Positions 19,001 through 25,977 of a DNA stretch of 25,977 bases are shown here, one piece after another; the first letter of the stretch is position 1; every line of letters begins with the position of its first letter. Location of the stretch: assembly GCA_019693395.1 (NCBI GenBank), contig JAAMXP010005068.1, forward strand, positions 1 to 25,977. Reading direction: 5' to 3'. The translations under genes were made by a program, and so were the position numbers. The stretch is from Ettlia oleoabundans (taxonomy: Eukaryota > Chlorophyta > Chlorophyceae > Chlamydomonadales). Below the pieces are notes generated by a model that had not been told where the DNA came from, did no database searches, and saw nothing but the letters and a program-made list of their open reading frames with translations.

Positions 19001-21342
19001 ACAGGCCGGCATGCCTGGCCAACCTCCACGCACCTGCTTCATCACCATCCTCTTCATCATCGCCACCAAATTCAGAAATATGGCTGGGCAACTGCACGGC
19101 TGGGCGACCCACCGCTGCTGCGTGACGCAGGTCCAGTGCACTGACGCCGTCGCCAAACACGCTGATGTGGGCAGGCAGCAAGGAGGTGGGGGACACCACA
19201 GGCCCAACACCCCCGCTGCCGCCACCTGAGCCGCGGCTGGAAGGCTGCTTGATGTGGACCGTGGCCGAGGCGAGAGGAGCGCCAACAGCCGCCGCGGCGA
19301 CGGCCAATGATGCGCTACCACCTGTTCCTGCGGCCGCAGCCATGCCGCTGCCAGGGCCAGAGCCCCACTGGCTGCCATGCTGGGAGCCACTGCGGTGAGT
19401 ACTACCGCCACTTGGATGCTGCAGGTTGGGAGACTTGCGAGCTGCTGCCGCTGCACCAGCCTCATACTTGGTTTCAAACATGGACTGGAACTCCACATCA
19501 TTTTCCACATCCTCCATCACCACAGAAGTCTGGGGGCCAAGCGAGCCGTCCAGGGGTGAGCAACCGGCTGCCGCAGCAGCCAGCGGCTTTGATTCCAGCA
19601 GGCCCGCTGCTGACCCAAGCTGTGGCTGTGGGTGGTGCAGCGGGGCGGGTGGCGGTGGGGGAGGAAGCGCGGATGAGAGAGCTGGCGCACGCGGGCTGGG
19701 GTGACGGGAGGGAGGGTGAGAGGCGGCTGCGACTGCCTCACGCCGTGCCTCGGCAGCTGCCTCGGCCGCTGCCTCGGCAGCCTCCTCAGCCTCCGGATCA
19801 TAGTCAATATCATCAAGATCAGTTAACCCACCGCCGCCTACTCCAGGGCCGCCAAACAGCCCTCCGCTCGCAGCGTGCATGCTTCCATCCAGGTGCGTCG
19901 AGCGTTCCCAGGGCGATTGTAGCCCGCCGCCGCCCCTGGACCACAGCGGCGGGGCGCCAACTGTGTCTGCGGCTGTCACCAGAAACTCTGACTGCATGTG
20001 CCCCAGGTAATGCATGCGTTTGGCAACCAGGGCCTGCCACTCCTCCTGTGCTGCCAGGACAGCTGCCTCCTGACCAGCACGGAAACCAGCCTCCCAGGCC
20101 AGATCCGTGTCGGCGGCCGACGGCGTACCAGTGCCATCTGGTGAGCCATGTTCCGGTAGGCTGCCAGACGAGATCTCGCTGCTGAAACTGCTGGGAGTGG
20201 CAGCTGCGACCTTGGAGAATGCCTTGGTCAGGCTGCTGTCACGGCCAACTGTTGCTGCACCACCATCGCGGCCTAGCTTGTCGGCGCTGCAGTCAGTAGG
20301 CGGCCATAACGCAGGGTAAGGAGCTGCTCTTCATACTCAACTCACAGTTCAGGCAGGCAGTACCAACCTGCCAGGTGTGCCATGGCCGAAATAGCAACCC
20401 AAACTGCTCGAGACCGGCGCCCGACAAGCCTGCCGACCTGCCCTGTTGGGCTCTGAGCAGGCGTACGCACCTGCTGGTTCGCGAGCTGCTGAAGTAGGTG
20501 GCCAATTCCTCTGGTGTATAAGGGTCCTCCGCAGCGGGGAAGAGGAAAAGGCGCAGGCGGAAGGTCTTGATGGGCGTGCCAGGCATGCGCAGCGCGCGGC
20601 TGTACTCGTGGAACAACTCCTGCAGCATCAGCAATGTAAGCAGTTGTTTTGTTTATTAACACCTCTGCATGTCGAAGTGGCTATAAAAATGCACCCGAGC
20701 ACAGGATCCCAGGGGCGGCAGCCCTTATCAGTCTTCCAATCTGCACGCGCCAAAGCCAGCCAAGAGGGAAGCTGCCGCTGACGACACAGATTAAATGTCT
20801 ACCACGCTGTTGTTACAGCAGGCAGCAAAAGGTCAGCACCCACACACCTTGATGTCATTATCATCGTTCACGCTGATCAGCGAGTCCGGGTCAAGCTCCT
20901 CGCCAGGCAGCTGATACTTGACGGACACAGCTCCATCCACCTTTTCGCTCAGGCTGAACATCAAATCGGCATAGTGTGTGGTATCTGGAAGGCTCTCCAG
21001 GAAGTGATCACCGCCCAGGTAGCGCCAGGCACCGTCCTCGCCCTACAGGCGGCACGCATGCAGTGGATGAAGCGGTGCGACGGCAAGTTGACGAGGCAGC
21101 AGAAGCCCCCACCCTGGAAGGTGCCCCAGCGCTGCCCCAGCGCTGCATTCGCGGGCCTGCAGCGCCCCAATTCCAATTGGTCACGCGGAAGGCTCAGGAC
21201 TTGCCTGGACGAAGCGTCCTTTGAACGAGACGCGGAGCCTGACCAGGCCGGCCTGCTCTTGTTGCTCCCGCGGCGGGGCGTTCATGCTGGAAGCTGTCTT
21301 GGCTGGGTGAGGTGCTGCTGGTGCCAGAGTGCTGGAGACCAT
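16066..21342 (-). CDS. PB1-domain Raf-like protein kinase (plant group B MAPKKK type), complete, 13 exons, 971 aa
   Basis: Predicted cytosolic Ser/Thr kinase. Exons: 21205-21342, 20848-21042, 20471-20619, 19034-20286, 18475-18848, 18173-18277, 17903-18026, 17588-17712, 17312-17392, 17009-17126, 16640-16735, 16339-16450, 16066-16111 (TGA at 16066-16068). Phases agree throughout; intron 1 is GC-AG. PB1 domain about 33-135: LVRLRVSFKGRF, WRYLGGDH, YQLPGEELDPDSLISV, then acidic NDDNDIKELF. Linker about 160-700 is rich in Ala/Gly/Ser, with an acidic Ala/Glu helix near 315-345 and a proline run near 368. Kinase domain about 704-960: GEGAFGEV (711-718), K732 in VAVKWIK, catalytic loop HFDVKPDN (824-831), DFG (850-852), APE (876-878). 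HFD replaces HRD, so it is a non-RD kinase, as in plant PB1-Raf kinases (HFDLK). The tail ESCWVEDPKLRP...LATHLERIRDMAR also fits them. Plant group B4 members act in osmotic-stress signalling; a similar role is only a guess. Start is the first ATG after an in-frame stop. Confidence 0.92.
21043..21204 (-). other. GC-AG intron (kinase intron 1)
   Basis: The donor CAG/GCAAGT follows SFKGRFVQ and the acceptor CCTGTAG precedes GEDGAWRYLGG. This junction restores a continuous PB1 domain; an in-frame stop (TAG) directly before GEDG requires splicing here. It contains an 11-bp tandem repeat GCCCCAGCGCT (21123-21144). Confidence 0.75.
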
Positions 21343-21655
21343 CGCTGCTGGCAGGGAGGTGGAGAGGGCTGGCCTCTCAAGCGCGGCCCCGCATGTGGCC
21401 GAGGAGCCGGGAATCGGCTCTAGTGCAAGAGTTCCATGCCGGGGCTAGGAGGCGTGCCGAGGGGGCCCGGTCCCAGAGGGCGTGCGGCTGCCGCCGCTGA
21501 GGGCCTGCCTGCTTCCCTTCGGTGTTCCTCTGCTCGGTTGCGTGTAGCAGCTGCGAAGGAGCAGAGGAATGCCCGAGCTTGGCCAACCAGCGCGACTGGA
21601 CCCCCATGCTGCGCTGCTGTCATGCGCCTGGGTAGAAAACTTGCGGAACTTGCTG

Positions 21656-21669
21656 TGCATAGCTATGCA
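21656..21669. repeat. 14-bp perfect palindrome upstream of the kinase gene
   Basis: TGCATAGCTATGCA is self-complementary and lies about 315 bp upstream of the kinase ATG. It could be a dimeric transcription-factor site. Confidence 0.45.
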
Positions 21670-22108
21670 AGTGTTTAGCTCCTCACGTGAGATGTCTGTA
21701 CCGGGGGTTATCCACGCCTTGCTATGTTTGCACTAGCGCCACCGCACCGCTTGCGCCGCCGTGCTTGTTGACTTCAAACGCCGGGGCAAGCAGCATAATG
21801 CTCGCTTAGAGAGCTTCTCTAGGTTTGTGGAGTTTTCATATTCAACACAGCCGCTGTTCGAACCCCCAGGGGCCTTCCCAAAGCAGCGGCGTCGGTACAG
21901 CAAGCCGCCTTCAGGGCAACCGCCCTGCAACAGACTTTGTCATCACGCATGCAGCTGCTGTTAGACTCCACCCTTGCATGCCTTGTGCATCTGTGATTAC
22001 TTTGCATCCCGTGGTATGCGTCTCATTGCGTCTCCCCCTTCTAACAGCTGGCCCCCACCACCTTGTCCAGGCTAATGAGAAGTCACATCTCAGCATAGTT
22101 GTTTGCTT

Positions 22109-22113
22109 TTACA
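22109..22113 (-). terminator. poly(A) signal TGTAA of the TerD-domain gene
   Basis: TTACA on the plus strand, about 236 nt downstream of the stop codon at 22349-22351, in AT-rich sequence. Distance and motif fit a chlorophyte poly(A) signal. Confidence 0.6.
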
Positions 22114-22348
22114 TATTCAAATGCACGTACGCAAGTCAGAAGTGAAAATGGAGTTTCAAATATTGGAAGATTGTGGAACGGCTTGATGTGCGCATGCCAT
22201 GAGCGAATACGGAGTACAAATATCAATGCCTCAGTCAGTGGCGGTTTGCTGCAAGTCGGGGATCTGGGCAGTTTGGCGCAATGTAGAAGTTCACAAGCGT
22301 CACAAAGAGCTATCTTCATGCCGACGTCCGGTAATGGGTAAAACCCGT

Positions 22349-25300
22349 TCACCGCCGCTGTGCGGGCGTCGCGTTACCGAGGATCCAGTCCTTCATGGGG
22401 CCATAGTTGCCAGCGCAGCCATCGCCCACCACCCCCAATGCCTGGATCTCCCACTACAGGCAGCACAACAAGGGCAGGGAGGGGTCGAAAGCAGGCACTG
22501 TAGGATAGAAGCCAAAGGAACCATTGACATGGTGTACGTGCCAGATTGCTGCCCGAGAGGTGCGTGTCCCACCCCCCGGAATGCTGTAATACAACAGCCT
22601 CACTCACCCGTCCAGGTGCGGCGCTGCGGTACACCTTGAGCATCACCACGCTTGTATGGTAGCTGCGCTGGCTGTGCGGCACATCATCCAGGTGGAACTC
22701 GCACAGGCCAACTCCAGTGGCAGGGTCGCGCACGCTTCAGGGCAAGAAAGGTGGGTTGGGGGAGCAAGCAAGAAGGGTTGGAGACTTGTTCTTGTTCATA
22801 AGGGAGGGCTCTTGTGCCCCAGGCAATGCACAAACTTTCCGGCACTCCGAAACCGTCAACTCAACAGGAAGCTTGAAGGGGGCATAACCCGTACATGGGG
22901 CTCAGCTACAATGAATCTGCTCTGGTTCAGAGCTCATTCCTGCTAGTGCAGCCCTCGAGTGGCATTGTACATGTGTCACTGATGGTGCCGATGTGGCCTT
23001 ACCTAACGTATGGCTGGTCGATGTCAGTAAGCTTAGCTCCGTCCCATGAGCTCAAGGTGAGGTACAGGGCCTCCACATGCGGGGGCAAGGCCCGCAGGTT
23101 GATGACAATGGTGTGCTGCCCGTTGTCCCCCTCAATCATGTCGCCACTGTGGCGCACGGCCCCACCACCTGCAGCAACAAGGACAGAGGGTGGAAAATGA
23201 GCATGCGGAAGGGGAGAGAGTTCAACGGCCGAGTGGTGGTAGGGGAGGGCAGGCAACACACAAGGCCAGCCGAGAAGCAGTTTGAGGGCATCTATGGCGT
23301 CGCGAGCGGTGGCGGACTGTGCAGCCTTGCGACCACTCTGGGGAGTGCCCAACATGCTGTAAAGATTTGCAGCTACACAGCGCGCCGCTTGACAGCTGCA
23401 AGGCAGCGGGCCCACCCTGGCCGTGCTTACCCAGGCAGCTCCAGGTGTGGCTGTAGTCAATGGCCTCCAGAAGCGCCAAGGGGGCGCCAGGTGCCGACCC
23501 CTGTGGGCGGCCGAAGATCAGACAGCTGGCATCCAGGTAAGCAAGGAGATGCCTGCAGGAAAGAATCATACAACAGCAAAGATGCATGTCGACAGCAATA
23601 GGGTAAGCTAGGAGCCCAGGGTAAGTGTGGCCTGGGTAGGCAACCCTAGTGACGGCGTTTTCCCAGCGCTGCGAGAGGCTGCAAGCTTAGACTAGGCTAG
23701 GTGGATGGACTGTGGGAGCAAAGCAGGTTCAAGCTGAACCAAGGCCGAACGCCATCTAGAAGCAACCGCTCCCACTGATTACACACTCCACCCACCTGCG
23801 CTTGGAGTGCCAGCGCTCGTCCACCTCGATGACCGCCAGGTTGGGGGGCGCGCTGTACTGCTGGCCCCTCAGCAGGATGCGCGACACACCCTTGGCCTGG
23901 ATCCTGCACAGTAGGAGGGACGTCAGCGCTGTGGTTGATCATGGTTGGAGGGCATCCAACACCAGCGCCGTGGGCGCCGGTCTTGCCCGACCGCCTGCGG
24001 CACGGATCAAAGCGTGCACAAAGCATGCTCAGCGCACCTGTCCCACTTGGTGTTGGGGCTGTGGTAGCCCTTAGCCAGGGAGTTGTCCCAGCTCTGGCGC
24101 AAGCGGCGTGTCCAGGCCTCTGGGCTCAGCTGCACCACACCCATCACGTCCAGGGCCTGCAATACCATGGCCAGTATGCAGATGTTTGTTGGGAATTGCA
24201 CATGTGCATGGCAGAGGCAGCAATAGGTCAACTATGGCCAATGCGGTGGGGCAGCCATGGACACAACCCCAACTGACTGACCCACTTGGCTGCACTTCTA
24301 GTGGCCTGACACATAGCCTGTTTGTAGCCCAACACCGCCATGCGCAGGTGGCAGGTGCATACCTCGTTCAAGCTCTGGCAGTCCAGAATCTTCTTCACAG
24401 CCGCTTGGAACCGGCGTCGCAGGCCTGCACTAGTGTTTCAAGCAGCCACAGTTGATGATCATCGTTGTCACAACTTGGCAATCCCACAATGCTTGTGGGC
24501 TACAGTGGAAGGTAGCGTAAGGCTCTCCTGGAAGACTGTGGGTTTGCAGCGGCTGGACATAACACGTGCAGGCTGGCAGCGGGCCTCAAGGGCTCCCAGC
24601 AGGCACCAAGCTGCGCCTGTAAAGTTTTCCATAGCTATCACATGCATATCTGCCAGTTTTGTACCGCCTACCTGCCCCTGGGTGGCCGTACAGCGAGTCC
24701 AGGCGGTACATCACCTCCCCGACGGACTGACCCTCAGGCCGGCCCACCAGCGACAGAAAGGCAGAGTGGAACATCAACAGCCTGTGCAGTGGAGCAGGCA
24801 GGCAGGGAGTGAGGAAGCCTGTCAGTTATTGCAAGCAAGCTTGGCTTGATAATGGACTGTGAGAGCGGGAATCTAGCCTGGCAGACTGGCAGCTGCTGCC
24901 TTGCCGTGTTGCACAAACCCCAAAACAGTAAGCAAGCAGATCAGCATAACACTTCTCACCGTAATAAAAGATCATAATATAAGAAAGGTCAGCCACCGAC
25001 CTAAGGGACACCACCGAGGCCTGGAACATCCCCTCCAGCAGCTTCCCATCCACGCCGCCCTTGTCAGGGTGCACCTTGTACCGCGCAATCATGGAGCGGT
25101 CACCCTTGCACACCCACAGCACCTGGCGGTCAACGGCCTCTCCCAGCACCACAGGAAGCACCTGCAGGCCAGGTGGGCAAGGGCTAGTGCCAGCTCAGGG
25201 GACCCGGGCTGGGTGCACAGCTCAGAACCTCAATAGGAAGCGGCGGCAGAGTTCGCCCCGCAGCCACCTGCCCATTCACCACCACCTCTGCCAGCCCTCA

Positions 25301-25897
25301 ACAATCAAGCAGGCAGCAGCTGTAACACGCTCGCAGCAATCACGCATACCTCCTGCCAATTGTGCCGCCGGCTGACAGCCAGCAGGGGCATCAGGTTGCC
25401 CAGTGAGGGGGTCTCGCTCTTGGCGCGCTGCACCTCCGAAGACAGGAAGCGCTGCACCCGCCTCTCTGCACGCTCCCACAGGTTGTACCAGTCACAAAGC
25501 GCCAGCAGGAGGCGGTGCAGTCCACAGTATGTATTAAGGGCACGCTCTGCAAGGGAGGCCGGTGGGAGGGAGGGTAAGAGCTCGAAAAAGGCCAAATGAG
25601 AGGAAAGGAGGGTAAAACAATGAAGAGGGCAAAGCCGGCAGGCAAAGTCGCACACGTAGGTGTTGGTACAGTCGCCGCCGGTCCAAGGTCCAAGACGCAG
25701 CCCGAGATCAGGCGCAGGCGGCACCCCAGGCAGGCAGGCAGGCAGGCTGGGATGTCCTACCCGATGCTGCCATGCCGTGGTCGGACAGCAGGACGGCGCA
25801 TGTGTTGAGCATGGTGGGGATGACGGTCAGCCAGCTCTCGGGGCCGGCCTCACTGGGACACACCTGGCGCAGCACGCCTGGCAGGTAGGTCACCGCT
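22349..25897 (-). CDS. large protein with C-terminal TerD domain; last 11 exons, 5' part outside window
   Basis: Exons: 25761-25897, 25350-25546, 25001-25161, 24672-24781, 24363-24424, 24038-24156, 23796-23903, 23431-23552, 23003-23168, 22608-22734, 22349-22453 (1414 nt, about 470 aa, TGA at 22349-22351). Phases agree at all ten junctions; one acceptor is the unusual AAG (upstream of 22734). The last 170 or so residues match a TerD (tellurite-resistance/stress, calcium-binding) fold: LAYLDASCLIFG, AVRHSGDMIEGDNGQHTIVI, LRALPPHVEALYLTLSSWDG, then VSVRDPATG...CEFHLDD and VMLKVYR...WEIQALGVVGDG. The canonical acidic loop after HSGDN is shortened. Upstream is a helix-rich region (blocks LPGVLRQV, NTYCGLHRLLLALCDWYN, NLMPLLAVSRRHNWQEVLP, VLGEAVDRQVLWVCKGDRS, FHSAFLSLVGRPEG) that I do not recognise. 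Exon 25761-25897 opens in phase 2, so more exons lie to the right. TerD identity likely; whole-protein function unknown. Confidence 0.8.
25727..25746. repeat. (CAGG)5 tetranucleotide repeat in intron
   Basis: Five perfect CAGG units about 15 nt inside the intron that follows exon 25761-25897 of the TerD gene. Confidence 0.75.
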
Positions 25898-25977
25898 CTG
25901 CAAGTAAGGTGGCACGTGTGTGCCGAACATAACATGGGTGTATGGGTGGAAATATACGGCAAGAAACAGGGTGGGTG

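Larger units (their letters stand above)
21343..22348. other. intergenic: kinase promoter and 3' UTR of the TerD gene
   Basis: About 1 kb between two minus-strand genes. It contains the TGTAA signal of the upstream gene (22109-22113) and a 14-bp palindrome (21656-21669). I see no clear TATA box for the kinase and no convincing gene. Confidence 0.6.

Noticed and set aside
21850..21870. TTCGAACCCC resembling a tRNA T-loop
   Set aside because: No matching stem, A box or acceptor stem around it on either strand.
24901..25000. Read-through of exon 25001-25161 ending ...SYIMIFYYG with a GTGAG donor
   Set aside because: That donor gives the wrong phase for the next exon. The donor AG/GTCGGT at 25000 joins in frame to LLMFHSAFLSL.

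Overview
The window looks like nuclear DNA of a green alga, most likely Chlorophyceae/Chlamydomonadales. It is GC-rich and very intron-dense, with many exons of 30-200 nt and short introns. TGTAA polyadenylation signals (the usual chlorophyte signal) lie downstream of several genes, and every protein has plant/algal relatives. There is no bacterial operon, mobile element, CRISPR array or RNA gene that I can support. Two undetermined bases (545-546) show it is a draft assembly.

Layout, left to right. (1) 40-1284, minus: the first four coding exons of a citrate synthase that continues off the left edge; a TATA box lies upstream of its start. (2) 2496-8521, minus: a complete 18-exon DEAD-box RNA helicase of the plant RH25/26/31 (MSS116-like) type with an RGG tail, including an 8-nt microexon. 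(3) 9225-14357, plus: a complete 17-exon aspartate aminotransferase of 444 aa. It has an N-terminal PTS2 peroxisome-import signal, an 18-nt microexon carrying the HNPTG motif, and two consecutive GC-AG introns. (4) 16066-21342, minus: a complete 13-exon PB1-domain Raf-like protein kinase of 971 aa, whose first intron is also GC-AG. (5) 22349 to beyond the right edge, minus: the last 11 exons of a large protein ending in a TerD domain that follows a helical region I do not recognise.

I rebuilt exon models by reading splice sites and checking phase at every junction. All three complete genes close in frame (1887, 1335 and 2916 coding nt). Each exon list below is a sequence-based prediction without transcript support.

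Nothing indicates co-regulation. The citrate synthase and the PTS2-tagged aminotransferase could both serve carbon/nitrogen exchange in peroxisomes, but only the aminotransferase carries a visible targeting signal. The helicase and aminotransferase are divergent over about 0.7 kb. The aminotransferase and kinase converge, and their predicted poly(A) signals face each other 7 bp apart. The most unusual material is the splicing (microexons, GC-AG introns, duplicated branch-point-like motifs), the TerD fusion, a repeated motif in the kinase linker, and a presequence-like reading frame upstream of the helicase's first AUG.
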